From positions 284,001-348,000 of the forward strand of contig CAMXCT020003702.1 in the NCBI GenBank assembly GCA_947184155.2: DNA of 64,000 bases, written 5' to 3'. The notes under the pieces are model-generated. The model searched no databases. It was not told where the DNA came from and saw nothing but the letters and a program-made list of their open reading frames with translations. The position numbers and the translations under genes are program-made. Numbering within the stretch: the first letter of the stretch is position 1; every line of letters starts with the position of its first letter. This DNA is from Cladocopium goreaui (Eukaryota > Sar > Dinophyceae > Suessiales > Symbiodiniaceae). Positions 11,184 through 22,735 of this stretch are shown here, one piece after another.

Positions 11184-11259
11184 CTCGTCGCTGAGCTGCG
11201 CAGCTTCACTGAGGTCTTTAGAGGCCACGGACTGGCGCAAGGCTTTCAGCACGCAGCTC
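11184..11259 (-). CDS. putative exon 4 of the coiled-coil block
   Basis: SCVLKALRQSVASKDLSEAA then QLSDE (25 codons after 1 nt). Acceptor CCCCAG|G, donor GAG|GT, both textbook. Clear GC3 contrast with the surrounding TACTAT repeats. Confidence 0.7.
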
Positions 11260-12744
11260 CTGGGGAACGGTTGATCAACTAGAAATAGTTATGTTATAGT
11301 AATTGATGTTGATGGAGATTAACATGATTAACTATAACTGTGGATATTAGCTATTCTATTGCTAGTCATATAGTTAGTTATAGTAATGAATGGTATATGG
11401 TATTACTATGCTATTGTACTGAATATTACTAGTTATAGTTGGTTATTTTATTATTACTATTATGCATACAGTAATAGTATATGGTAGTAGCTATAGCCTA
11501 TAGCTATAGTTCATTATAGTGATTATAGTTAGTTATAGTAAAAACTAACAGTAACTATACAATCACTATACTATCTGTAGTTATTTATAGCTTATATATA
11601 TAGCATATATAGTAATCGCAATAGTAATACTAATAGTAACAGTAATAGTGATAGTAATACTAATAGTAGTACATGTTCAGGTGGTTATAGTTAGTATAGT
11701 GAGTTGGTTAAAACAATTAGTTATATATAGTAATTCTTCATAGCTATTATAGTAGTTATGAACAATAATAATGGTAACTAACCAACTACATAATTAGCGG
11801 TTATAGGAATTACAGTTTTTACTGTAACAGTCGTATAATACAGTAATAAAGTAATAGTAATGTAATGCTAATAATTACTAATCTGTAGTAACAGTTAGTA
11901 GCATAGTAAATTATAAGCATAGTATATAGCTATAGTAATATAGTACTATATTCTAATAGTTATAGGTTATAGAAGCATAAGCAACAGTTTTAATAATCAT
12001 CCTAACAGTAATGGTTATCTGCAAATGACTATAATTATAGTATAATCTGTAATATCATCTGTATTGTTATAGTTGCTATAATGATTTAAAGTTGTAAACT
12101 AATCTAACTGGGAATTATACTAGAGTATAGTTACATTATAGGATAATACAGTAAGTCTCCAATTGGTTACCAATAATTGTACGTATAATATAAACATGAA
12201 ATAACTATGATTATAACAAAAGCATATTCTACAATTCACAATTAATGACTGGAGGTTAATTAATGGTAATAATTCCCTATGTTTCAAACCTATCAATAGA
12301 TATTAGTTAAAATAAAGTCGGCATAACTATCGTTGGATATAATAATGACAACCCAACGTAGGTGTCACACATATCTCGAGTATGTCTGAAGCTTAACCTC
12401 CTATAACAGGCCCCTCCAATAACCCCGCGAACTAATTATCAACCAATAGACAAATATCAAGCTGTTACTTAGATCCACTTTGTATCAAGTTCAACCTATC
12501 CATGACATATCAATCCCTATCTTATACCGCATATTTAGCAATGATCAGAAACCATCATGTATCAACTACATCCCCAGTATGCATGATGGTTAACAGCCTG
12601 ACAAAGAGTGGTCAATCCTCATATATAGATCATTTTCCCATCAAAACCTCCATTTAGTTAAGGGATTTCCCATTGCCTCTATCCCTACAAGGCGGGCTTG
12701 GAAATCTCACTAAGCATAGTCATATCTACCATAAAGCATTGTTA

Positions 12745-12790
12745 ACTTTGGTATGAACCAACTTAGCTATCTAAAGGGGGCCCGTGTAAT
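12745..12790. mobile_element. family B right-end fragment
   Basis: AACCAACTTAGCTATCTAAA then GGGGGCCC. Confidence 0.5.
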
Positions 12791-12964
12791 GATTTGACTT
12801 GATGTGAGGTGACAGCAATAGGATCCACCATCCGCAATTTTACCATTCTCATCGGTGGGATTGAAACCATCAATTAATATGAGTGGTTTATGGCATTGCT
12901 CTAGCTGCTAATCTTATCATGGGTTTCTTACAGAAATATGGGAAGCCCCTAAATCCGTTGCAAC

Positions 12965-13084
12965 TACCATCTGGTTATTTAACGTAGCCATGGCAAATTA
13001 TCACCATTTTTATCCATTTTTAATAGGTAAACCATCTATAAATGGGCCATGGCTTCCATGGCTATGTTAAATAACCAGAGGGTA
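12965..13084. mobile_element. family A MITE
   Basis: Same arm pair and right flank (ATTCCCATTAATTCCCTATGG) as the copy at 3244, so the two loci share a co-duplicated neighbourhood; followed by another right half ending near 13178. Confidence 0.8.
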
Positions 13085-13256
13085 ATTCCCATTAATTCCC
13101 ATTAATTCCCTATGGATTGATGATCATCCACTATAAATTGCCATTTTCAATAGCTATGTTAGTCATAACCAGAGGGTAAATCCGTTGCAACTCATCATGA
13201 CTTCGTTTTCCAAAAATGGCTAACTTGACCAACCACCAGGACTTTTTCATGAAGGC

Positions 13257-13336
13257 CTTTCAGCTCTGCGACAGATGTGCTTCATGGCTCTCGCCACAGC
13301 CTGCGCGTGCGTTGCCAACGCGTTGCCAACGTGCCC
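13257..13336 (-). CDS. putative exon 3 of the coiled-coil block
   Basis: 26 codons plus 2 nt: GHVGNALATHAQAVARAMKH then ICRRAE; acceptor ATGGAG|G, donor AAAG|GC. Its AG overhang and the G starting the next exon form an Arg codon. Confidence 0.7.
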
Positions 13337-13706
13337 CTCCATGGTGAAATCATTGGCTGGTGAAATGGATTTCCACAGATAAACATTTACCATGCATTAA
13401 TCATGGTTTATCATTTGTTAATCATGGTTTATCATTTGTTAATCATGGTTTATCATTTGTTAAATGGTAAAAACATGGAACTCAATGATAAACACGGAAA
13501 TCCCCAAGAAGTTTCACATGAGAAAGAGGTCCAAAGAGGAACCATGAGAATACTACTAGAGTAATTTAGTAATAGTAGTTATAATAATGACATATAATGA
13601 CACTATTGTATCCCCCATGTATAGTGGGATTATAGTAGGATATGTGTGATACTTAGATACACACTTCTTAGTATAGTAGGATTATATCCCCATTTGTCCC
13701 CCTTTG

Positions 13707-13811
13707 TACCCTCTGGTAAACTAACATAACCATGGAAAATCACCATTTTCAATGGGTAAATCCACTATAATTGGCCATTTTCAATAGCTATTTTGACATA
13801 ACCAGAGGGTA
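13707..13811. mobile_element. family A MITE
   Basis: Left AAACTAACATAACC, right TATGTCAAAATAGC. Confidence 0.85.
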
Positions 13812-14217
13812 GTCATTATGATACATTATATCACCACTATATTCCCCATTTTCAGACAAACCCCTACAAAAACATCATCAACCGACCATGACTTATCCAC
13901 TATCTCAACTATATCTCCGTATTTTTGATAGTTAACCCCGCAATGATGGTTCTATGCCCCCATAATATTCATTGCAGTTATTTACTAATATCTTGGGGTA
14001 TGTTTAGATATTATAATATCAACTAATATCAATAATGTTACTAATTAGTATAATATAAACAATATTACCAACTATAAGTATAAAATAGTATAAATAATTA
14101 TGCAATTGGCAATATTATTTACAGTATATTTCATATTATTTTGCTGATATTTCTCTCTCAAATTATTGCAAAATCTACTGTTCATAATACAGTTTAACTC
14201 AGCAAAATAAAAATGGT

Positions 14218-14359
14218 TACAGGATAGTGCCCCCCCCCAGTTACAAGTTGGTTGGTTTATAAACCCCATGAATACTAGTTCGTTATACCATTAACCATAG
14301 AATTCAGCCACTTTTTTTAGGCAACTGAACGTAACTTCGAACGGGGGCGCCATCCTGTA
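14218..14359. mobile_element. family B MITE, divergent arms
   Basis: TA-CAGGATAGTGCCCCC ... GGGGGCGCCATCCTG-TA. The right arm has been replaced by a GGCAACTGAACGTAACTTCG segment also present at 27175-27230. Confidence 0.75.
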
Positions 14360-14626
14360 TTGTTGGTTATATACCCCGATCATATTCCCATTGTTGTTGG
14401 TTAAAAAACCTTATTAACTACTATTTTCATCACAATTAACCACTATATAATCCATGTATAATCCATATATCATCCATATAAATCAGCATGGAAAATCCAT
14501 GGACCATTTATAGATGATTAACATTGATTAACCACTATTAATCACAATTAACCACTATTAATCCATCCTCTACCCTGGACTTATTGCAGTTGCTGGGAAG
14601 TTCGCCGTTCGCGCTTCGCTTCGCGC

Positions 14627-14676
14627 CTCCTCCAGGCATTTCTGCCCCTCGATGCTCCGCAGCTGCCACAACTCAC
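14627..14676 (-). CDS. putative exon 2 of the coiled-coil block
   Basis: ELWQLRSIEGQKCLEE after 2 nt; acceptor TCCCAG|G, donor GAG|GC. The GC-rich sequence after the donor stays open (ARSEARTANF), so a longer exon is possible. Confidence 0.65.
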
Positions 14677-15196
14677 CTGGGATTTTTTCAGATGGCGGCC
14701 TGGTTGAAGCGGGAAAGTCATTGGGTGGAGCATTACCATCGGGTATTAATACTGGTTAGTAGTGGTTAATAGTGGTTAATGGGTATTAATAGTGGTTAAT
14801 GTCATTGGATTGGTTTTGTTGGGAAAATCTACACCGGAAACCCATGGTAAAATTACCATCAAATTGTGATCGAGCTTTCCGGTTTCAATTTTCCCGTCAT
14901 CCAATTCTATGATTAAGGGAAAATCGGACCAAATTCCATGGATTTCAAAGGATGAAATACAGAAGAAATACATGAAGAAGACATACATGAATCATAAGTT
15001 AAGTGGAAATTTTAATGGATTTCAGAGGGTGTCAGCCACACAGAAGAAAATGAAAAGGATTCAATAATGAACGATGGCGATTTATAGGTCAATTCTGCTG
15101 AAACTGAGTCCACTGGGGTGGCTGTACAGCCAAATTGATCACCAGAATTGATAGGAAAATTGACCACCACAATTCATTACAGACAACTTGAACACC

Positions 15197-15384
15197 TACC
15201 CTCTGGTAAACGTTTACAAAAAACTATGGAAAGATCCAACATGTTTCATGGGAGAATTCACTATTTCTATGGCCATTTTCAAGTTCGCAAACTATGGAAG
15301 CCATGGCCCTAATCGAAATAGATTGTTTACCTATTAATAGCATGGTGGATCTTTCCGTGGCTATTTTGACATAACCAGAGGGTA
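15197..15384. mobile_element. family A MITE, long form
   Basis: Left arm AAACGTTTACAAAAAAC, right arm TATGTCAAAATAGC, with an extra internal arm (GTTCGCAAACTATGG). Confidence 0.8.
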
Positions 15385-15506
15385 ATGGGAATTAATGAGA
15401 ATTGGAATTATATACCCATTATAATCCCATGAAAAAATCCCATTCATGATGGTGACCATAAACCATTAATCCCATGCTACCCCAGACATGAGACCAAAGC
15501 AGATGT

Positions 15507-15698
15507 TACCCTCTGGTAATTTCTTACAAAAAACTATGGAAAGATCCACCATGCTATTCATGGGAATTTTCACGAATTTGACATAACCCTAGAGGGTAGA
15601 CTAACATAGCTATTGAAAATCACCATTGTCAATGGGTAAATCCACTATTTCTATGGCCATTTTCAAGGTCGCAAACTGTTAGTTTACCAGAGGGTTTA
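15507..15698. mobile_element. two family A MITEs merged
   Basis: A short copy ends CCTAGAGGGTA and the next begins in that sequence (ACTAACATAGC); only one terminal motif lies between them. Confidence 0.7.
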
Positions 15699-15863
15699 TC
15701 ATATTAAATCCCATTAAACCACCATAAAATCCCATTAAAATCCCAGAGGGTAAATGGCCATGGCTTCCATAGCTATGTTAGTCATAACCAGAGGCTAATC
15801 CCAGAGAGGCTACCATCCGATTCAGAGATTTCCTGTCACGTCTCCGATTCTCAGAGGCCCCAC

Positions 15864-15903
15864 CTAAGGCCCTCATCTCTTCGGCCGCAGCTGCGCTAAA
15901 TGC
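15864..15903 (-). CDS. putative exon 1 of the phase-linked coiled-coil block
   Basis: AFSAAAAEEMRAL plus 1 nt. Acceptor CTCCAG|G, donor TTAG|GT. From here to 3681 eleven exons can be joined with agreeing phases. The G at its end completes Gly with the next exon (14627). Confidence 0.65.
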
Positions 15904-15924
15904 CTGGAGCTGGCCATTCAGAAA

Positions 15925-16050
15925 TATGTATCTATAATATATATATAATTTATATATGTATATAAAGTATGTAATGTAATGTAATGTAATGTAATGTAGA
16001 GTAAAGTAAAGTAATGTAATGTATGTATATATATATATATATCATGTGGA
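15925..16050. repeat. GTAAT/TATA microsatellite
   Basis: (GTAAT)n with GTAAA variants and a (TA)n tail, upstream of the exon at 15864. Confidence 0.85.
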
Positions 16051-16308
16051 TGTTCAAAATATACAATACTGTAAGGCACTATAATGGATAGAGAGAGAGG
16101 AAGGGTAATGGATATTAGATTAAAGTAGATAGGGTTAGATTTGATTCCATGAAATTTAGACATAGATAGAAACATAGACAGGTGACGTATGCATGGAAAT
16201 TCCACCAACCCCAGTTCACATGGGGAATTTAACATGATTTAAGCAACAAAGTTGGGGGCAGATTGTCCCAGTCAGGTACTGCCCAATATTTTCTACTGCT
16301 CAGTATTT

Positions 16309-16405
16309 CGAATGGCCATTTTCAGGTTCGCAAACTATGGAAGCCATGGCCCTAATCGAAATCGATGGTTTACCTATTAATAGCATGGTGGATCTTTCCA
16401 TGGTT
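16309..16405. mobile_element. family A internal fragment
   Basis: Near-identical to 15270-15361 but lacking terminal motifs. Confidence 0.7.
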
Positions 16406-17074
16406 TTTCCGAGGCAAAACTTACGAGGCAACAATTTCCACAACCACTAGTTGGTTGGTTGCTGGACGAATCTCAAACACTATTGAAGAGGTCACCGGCT
16501 GGAGGTCAGCTAAAGGTGGGGTATTCAGGTTGTTACATCCCAGTGATGACCAATCTGCTGGTAAATCCTAACCTATGTGCAGCTGACGTTGAGGATATTC
16601 ACATATATATATATACACATACATATTCACTCATGAAGTCTAAGCACCCAAACGATTTCAACACCATCATATCAATTCTAGCCCTGTCCCTACCTCAATG
16701 GAAGTGCGGGAAGTGTTCTTGTCAATCGTAGGAAAATGATTTGCCTGAGAGTCATGTTCCACTTCCACCTTTGTTTTCAGAAGGGTATGTATGGCCCCTC
16801 TGTTTTAATGGGAAAAGCAGCCGGCTGTGTGTACAAAGGGTACAAAAACCCTCAGTTTTTCTGGAGCCAAATCATCATGTCCATCGATTCAACCCCAATG
16901 TTGAATTTTAAAACCGTCAAAATCATCAACATATATATATATATAATTATATATACACACTAAAGTATATGTATATAATTACATATATATATATATAATT
17001 ACATACACATATTGCATTTCCATTGATTAACCACCATTTTTAATTTGATCCTTTTTTTCCCAAGGGTTCACCAC

Positions 17075-17202
17075 CTTTCCGGCTCGCCATCCGCTCCGCC
17101 GCGCGTCGCCGCGTCGCCTGCGCCATCATCGCGCGCTGTCCCGTCCCCTGTGCTGGTGCCACGTCGCAGCGAGCCGTGAACACCACGTGGGTGTTGGGAT
17201 AC
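17075..17202 (-). CDS. putative exon, basic helical C-terminal half
   Basis: 42 codons with 1 nt each side: YPNTHVVFTARCDVAPAQGT, then QRAMMAQATRRRAAERMASR. Acceptor CCCTAG|G, donor AAAG|GT (or ATG|GC 12 nt earlier, which would be in phase with 15864-15903). Very strong third-position GC. Confidence 0.65.
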
Positions 17203-17314
17203 CTAGGGCATGGAGCATCCAATGGAAGGGAAAGATCCACCATTTAATGGGATTTATAGTGATTTAATGGGATTTTATAGTGATTCAATGGAATTCAATG
17301 GGACCATAAGGATA

Positions 17315-17424
17315 TATCCTCTGGTAAACTAACACTTTGCTATGGACAATCACCATTTTTGGTGGTTAAATCAACTATTTCTATGGCCATTTTCAATAGC
17401 AAACTGTTAGTTTACCAGAGGGTA
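17315..17424. mobile_element. family A MITE
   Basis: Arms AAACTAACACTTTGC and AAACTAACAGTTTGC. Confidence 0.85.
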
Positions 17425-17549
17425 TATCCAAATATATTGGATTTAATGGAAGGGAAAAATCCAGCATTTTTAATAGGTAATGATGGGATAATGATGTTTA
17501 ATAGGGATGATTTGCTGGGATAATAATGGGATACTGGGATATTCATGGA

Positions 17550-17765
17550 TATACCCTCTGGTAAACATACAAAAAAAGATGTATGAAATACCGTGAAAGA
17601 TGTATGATATACCATACCACCTATAAAAATGGTGATTTTGGGGATGGTTATGGCATTGTTTTACCCACATTACCCTCTGGTAAACGTTTACATAGCTATG
17701 GAAAGATCCACCATTTTTAATGGGTAAATCAACTACTTCTATGGCCATGTTCAATAGCTTATAGT
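17550..17765. mobile_element. two broken family A copies
   Basis: Left ends at about 17553 (AAACATACAAAAAA) and 17671 (AAACGTTTACATAGC) without intact right ends. Confidence 0.6.
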
Positions 17766-17794
17766 AATATTAGTAATAATCAATGGTAATTTCA

Positions 17795-17937
17795 GGATCC
17801 TGAATTGGAGGTATGTTAGTACCATTTTTCAGGCCATATATTTGTGGCGATATTCCCTGAAAATTAGGCCTGAAAAATAGGCCTTATACATGGTAGGTAC
17901 CTCCAATAAATCAGTTCCTGGAATGGCCATTGACCAA
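17795..17937. mobile_element. family E MITE
   Basis: TCCTGAATTGGAGGTA ... TACCTCCAATAAATCAGTTCC with internal GCGATATTCCCTGAAAATTA. Copy at 55222-55360; fragment at 19780-19865. Confidence 0.7.
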
Positions 17938-18239
17938 TGGAAGGGAACATTTTTGAGACCATGGTCATTTTTTGGGACAAAAACTGTTTTTAACAATGTA
18001 TTAACTGGTGATTTCTATGAGATTGTAGTTGATTAATGTTGATTATAGATTCCATAAATGAAAGTGTAAGTTACATACCAGAACTGAATCTATAGAATCT
18101 ATATTATGGCCCATAAAACTGGATAAATTATAACTGATATTTCGGGCCATAACTCACGGAAACCATGGTGGTGCTTGGAGAAACTTTAGGGGAAGGTTGG
18201 AGCGGAGAAATTGGAGAAATCTTCATTTCCAGAAATATG

Positions 18240-18362
18240 ATTTACCAATAATAATGATTAATATATGGTTATTATATGGTTATTATATGGGATCATAATG
18301 GGATATGCCAATAATAGTGGTTAATGATGGTTAATGGTTTTTTAAATCACTGGTTGGTGGAT
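18240..18362. mobile_element. family D repeat
   Basis: Same modules as 7583; ends in CACTGGTTGGTGG. Confidence 0.65.
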
Positions 18363-18377
18363 GGGAGATCTTTATAG

Positions 18378-18499
18378 TAACCCTCTGGTTATGACTAACA
18401 TAGCCATGGTATAGATGGCCCATAGAAATAGATGGTTTACCTGGGTTTACCTATTAAAAATGGTGATTTTCCATGGCTATGTTAAATAACCAGAGGGTA
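18378..18499. mobile_element. family A MITE
   Basis: Left TATGACTAACATAGCC, right TATTTAACATAGCC. Confidence 0.85.
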
Positions 18500-18623
18500 C
18501 ACTGGGGATGTGATAAGGGGATTTTGATGGGGATATGATCATTTTGATGGGTTTGGTTAAACTGTTTAAACCATCCTTAAACTGTCATGTAATTAATCAT
18601 GTTTATTAGTGATATACCCGGCC

Positions 18624-19136
18624 TGGTAATCTGGGTAAGTTTGCGAACTTGAAGCCATGGACCATAGAAGTAGTTCATTTCCCCTTCTTAATTAATAGCA
18701 TGGTGGATCTGTCCATTTTGGGGAACTAATAGCTGGTTGGTGGTTTTTCACCCCTCTGAAAAATCATGGAGTTAAAGTCAGTTGGGATGATGACATTCCA
18801 TTCCCAAGTGTTTCTGGAAAGTCATTCAAAATTCCATGGTTCCAGTCACCACCAACCAGTGATTAAAAAAACCATTAACCATCATTAACCACTAGTATTG
18901 GTATATATAACCCATTATAATAATCCCATATATTATGATCCCATTATGATGTTTATTATAATGATCCCATATATTATGATCCCATTATATTGGCTATGAT
19001 ATGTTTATTATGATCCCATTATGATCCCATATATTAACCATATAAAACTTGCGGTCATTTAGGGATGGTCCCTACTAACCATCATTCCGAGTGAGGGAGA
19101 ACTCAGTGAGGTCGTGATCAAATTTACCCAGAATTA
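18624..19136. mobile_element. family F element split by nested insertions
   Basis: ATCTGGGTAAG at 18624 and the matching AGTGAGGTCGTGATCAAATT + TACCCAGA at 19107-19136. Between them lie a family A core, a family C element and a family D repeat. Confidence 0.55.
18733..18859. mobile_element. family C MITE
   Basis: GCTGGTTGGTGG ... CCACCAACCAG; ACCCCTCTGAAAAAT and CAGTTGGGATGATGACATTC cores. Confidence 0.8.
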
Positions 19137-19298
19137 TGGACTTTATTTATATTTGATAGATATATATATATACACCCATGGAAAATCACAATTTTGAATA
19201 GGTAAATCATCTATTTCCATATATATATATATATATATTATCATATTATATTATATTATATTATATATTATATTATATTATATTATATTATATATATA

Positions 19299-19429
19299 TA
19301 CCCTCTGGTCATGACTAACAGTTCGTCATGGAAAGATCCACCATGCTATTAAGAACGGTAAATCATCTATTTCGATTAGGGCCATCGAAAAACCATGGCG
19401 AACTGTTATATAGTCATAACCAGAGGGTA
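19299..19429. mobile_element. family A MITE in a TA microsatellite
   Basis: Arms TCATGACTAACAGTTCGTC and TATGACTATATAACAGTTCGCC; inserted into (TA)n, consistent with TA target preference. Confidence 0.85.
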
Positions 19430-19973
19430 TATGATATCATATGGGCTATAAAAATTGATGGACCATAACTTGCGCATGGGTCAAGTCAATGGGTACATAC
19501 GCGGGTACCCCACAAAAATATATGGGACAGTTGGATCGATTCATCCAATGTTTTATCATAGCAATATGTTTGAATGAATCGCAAATTTTTGGGACATGGT
19601 TTGATATCATGGAAAGGATATAATATTCAGAGTTCAAACAAATACATAGATATTTTACACAAACTCCGTGAAGGATGCTCAGAGCGGCCTTGTGCATCGG
19701 AAAAAAGATCGGAAGTCTACTGTACTCGTAGCCTGATTAAACAGTTGGAAGCCTACCTTCAATGGCCATTTTAGGAACCGATTCATTGGAGGTACCTACC
19801 ACGTATAAGGCCTATTTTCCAGGGCTATGTAAGGAGACCCCCAAAATATGGCCAGGATCCTGGAGATCTCCCATTGATACCTGTCCTGATCTGTTCAGTT
19901 CTGGCGAACCCTCTCCCACCCTTCAACCCTGCCCCAGAACAACCCACTATGGATGTTTGAAGTCCTCCATTGC

Positions 19974-20091
19974 TACCCGGCCTGGTAAACGTTTAAAAAA
20001 AACTATGGAAAGATCCACCATGCTATTCATGGGAAAATCCACTATAAATTGCCATTTCTAATAGCAAACTGTTAGTTTACCAGGCCGGGTA
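19974..20091. mobile_element. family A MITE, CCCGGCCTGG subfamily
   Basis: Both ends read CCCGGCCTGGT instead of CCCTCTGGT, a paired change in both termini. Confidence 0.85.
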
Positions 20092-20117
20092 AATTCCCAG
20101 CCCCAAACTCTTGTGGC

Positions 20118-20186
20118 TTCGCCCGCTGCGAGTGGCTCAAGTTCTTTCAAGGCCATGCCAATGCCGAAGCTTCGACCCTTCTCTGC
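20118..20186 (-). CDS. putative exon
   Basis: 23 codons AEKGRSFGIGMALKELEPLA then AGE, after pyrimidine-rich TTTCTCAG|G; GC donor. A family A element ends 27 bp beyond the donor (20091). Confidence 0.6.
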
Positions 20187-20946
20187 CTGAGAAATTGAGC
20201 TGGGGACCAGTGTGATATGTGCTTCATCCACAAAGCTGTGGGAAAAATGAGCTCATGTTTGATTTATGAGGAAAAATCATTTGCCAAAGAATGTGTGTAT
20301 ATGGGGATGGGTCAAAACATGTCAAAACCCTGGTACCTAGTGAACCCCAAAATAGCTGGGATTTATGGATGTGAATAACCCACTAAAAATGCATCTATAG
20401 GTATTGACTCATACCCATATAGATCATAGATGGTTGTAGAGCTTGTAATCAATCAAATATTCATAGGAAGCACCAAAGATGGGAACTTGGGCCAACAAAG
20501 AATGGGATACCAATGGATAAAAGCATCATTCAGGGGTAGGGGTCAAATATGTTCAAATTTTTAGGACTGAGGGGACCACAAAAGTTTATTCTTGTTAGTA
20601 AAATGTAACATTTTAGGGTAGCCATTGACTAGACCTGGAAAAGTTCTGCGGAGATCAGAAAGAATCTCAGTCTAGGCCGCTTTGAAAAAATCTACACCCA
20701 TGTACCCTGCATCAAACATGGCTGGGGAAATCCGATTCTTTTTCATAAGCCCAGCCTAGTCCCAGCCTGGAGCTCCAGTTCCAGTTCCAAAAAATGGCGA
20801 CACTTGGGGATCCATCTGTGGAGGATGCATCCCTGGAATTGTGGTGAATAAGCATTTTGTTAACCCTCCTTATAGGGACTATAGGGTGAATAACCATTTT
20901 ATTGGTGAATAGTCCCTATGATTATCCATTTTGTAACCTCCGTATA

Positions 20947-21077
20947 TACCCTCTGGTAATGACTAACAGTATCTAACAGTTAGCTATCGAAAATGGACCA
21001 TAGAAATAGTGAAAATGGATTGAGCCACTGAAAATGGTGGATCTTTCCATCGTTTTTTGTATGTTTACCAGAGGGTA
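20947..21077. mobile_element. family A MITE
   Basis: Left AATGACTAACAG, right AAACATACAAAAAACG. Confidence 0.8.
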
Positions 21078-21302
21078 GCAATTGAATATCATGGAACACC
21101 ACGAGTTAGGTGCCTGGGATGCACATCCATAGGTCAACTATTTTGCTATGCGAAAAACACGTGACATCCAAGTGACATCCAGTTGTGTACGAGCTGTTGT
21201 CCACCTAGAATCTATTAGGTAATAGTCATCACCCAAGTAATATCCTACTCCAACGTGAACATATGTATTGAATATATCCCATATATTTATAGATACATTC
21301 AA

Positions 21303-21385
21303 GGTGGCCCCACCTAGATAGCAAAGTTGGTTTACAAACCCCATCAACTATAATTGCACGTGTCATAAACCCTAGCCATTGGATT
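21303..21385. mobile_element. family B left part, cut by a family A copy
   Basis: GTGGCCCCACCTAGATAGCAAAGTTGG; sequence runs into the family A element at 21386, which may have inserted into it. Confidence 0.6.
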
Positions 21386-21507
21386 TACCATCTGGTTGTG
21401 ACATTGCCAGTTCGCCATGGAAAGATCCACCATGCTATTAAGAACGGTAAACCATCTATATAAATGGGCCATCTATACCATGGCTATGTTAGTCATAACC
21501 AGAGGGT
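21386..21507. mobile_element. family A MITE
   Basis: Left TGTGACATTGCCAGTTCGCC, right TATGACTAACATAGCC. Confidence 0.8.
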
Positions 21508-21526
21508 TGCTATAAAGATCTCCCAT

Positions 21527-21628
21527 CCACCAACCAGTGATTATTAACCATTAACCATCATTAACCACTATAAACACGGTATATAATCCCATGAAATAAA
21601 GATGATTATCCCATATGTTTACCAACTT
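21527..21628. mobile_element. family D repeat, inverted
   Basis: CCACCAACCAGTGATTATTA ... GATGATTATCCCAT. Confidence 0.7.
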
Positions 21629-21838
21629 ATCTAAACTCAATCCCATTATTTTTTCAACGTATCCAAATCACCATGAACTGCCATAAAAAGAATCTAAGTC
21701 CCATTAAATCACCAAATGTTTGCTGGTAAAGTTTAAAACTCACCATGAAATACCATCTAAGTCCCACTAAATCCCACTAAATCATCATGTGTCTACTTAA
21801 AAATACCTAAGATTCCCAATTTTATGGTTCGTATATAC

Positions 21839-21928
21839 CCCATTTTTCGTGGATTCTTTTTTGCGACGGAACAAGGCCGACGGAGCCACGCCTTGGGAAG
21901 ATTTGGAGGTTTGGCCCGTGTCCCACAC
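21839..21928 (-). CDS. putative exon, Ser/Lys-rich
   Basis: 30 codons VWDTGQTSKSSQGVAPSALF then RRKKESTKNG; acceptor CTCCAAG|G, GT donor weak. In phase 0 with neighbours 22523 and 20118. Confidence 0.5.
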
Positions 21929-22522
21929 CTTGGAGCTGATTAACATTGGAGCAGGCACTTTTTGAAATATTATGGATAATTATGGAAAATATATTGGATA
22001 ATAGAATGGATAACATAATGGATAATCTCATGGTTAATTATGGATAATAATGGTTAGTATAATATGATGGATAATAATATAATGGTGTTATGATCATAAT
22101 AATCAGAATGGATAATATTTGGAAACTGTTGGATAGTATCGATGGTGTTGAATAAGTCAAAGATAATGTTTTAATAAGTCAATCATGATATGATTTTATT
22201 AACGTGAAACATGTTGATATGCATAATGTTTAGTAAAATGGTTGACAGTATTATGGATAATATCTTTTGAAACCATATAATATCCATAATGTGGATAGCT
22301 TAAGAACCACTAAAATAACTATGTACATGTTATGCACAGTATGTGAATAATAATAAACATATATGTAATACCTATGTATGTAATAAAATACACGTCTATC
22401 TATATATATATATATTATATATGTTATAGATGTGTATATCACATATGTAATTAGATGTATGAAAATATGATGATACGTATAGACTGTATAGATATATCTG
22501 GAGATTGATCAAACATAGAGTC

Positions 22523-22598
22523 CTGATCCCACAGAGCCAGAAGGCCATTGCCCAGCTTTGGATGCAGATCCAAATGAGAACGTCTTGTTGGATCATAG
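22523..22598 (-). CDS. putative exon
   Basis: YDPTRRSHLDLHPKLGNGLL then ALWDQ after TGGTAG|C; donor CAG|GA. The frame stays open past the donor. A family B element abuts its upstream side. Confidence 0.55.
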
Positions 22599-22607
22599 CT
22601 ACCAGAT

Positions 22608-22735
22608 CTGGGCCCCCCGTTTACGATAGCTAAGTTGGGGGCCACATAACTCCAATAACTATGGTTTATGGCAGATATAACTATAGTATTCATGGGGTTT
22701 ATAAACCAACTTATAACTGGGGGGCCCACATTGTA
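22608..22735. mobile_element. family B MITE
   Basis: Right end GGGGGGCCCACATTGTA intact, left end rearranged. Confidence 0.75.

Larger units (their letters stand above)
11280..13240. other. intronic AT-rich stretch
   Basis: AGTTATAGTA-type low-complexity sequence to about 12.25 kb, then ordinary AT-rich sequence and a family A element at 12965-13084. No coding island. Confidence 0.7.

Noticed and set aside
16400-16560. Minus frame DLQPVTSSIVFEIRPATNQL as an exon between 17075 and 15864
   Set aside because: Start phase fits the upstream exon, but the good GTAAGT donor does not fit the downstream one; not decided.
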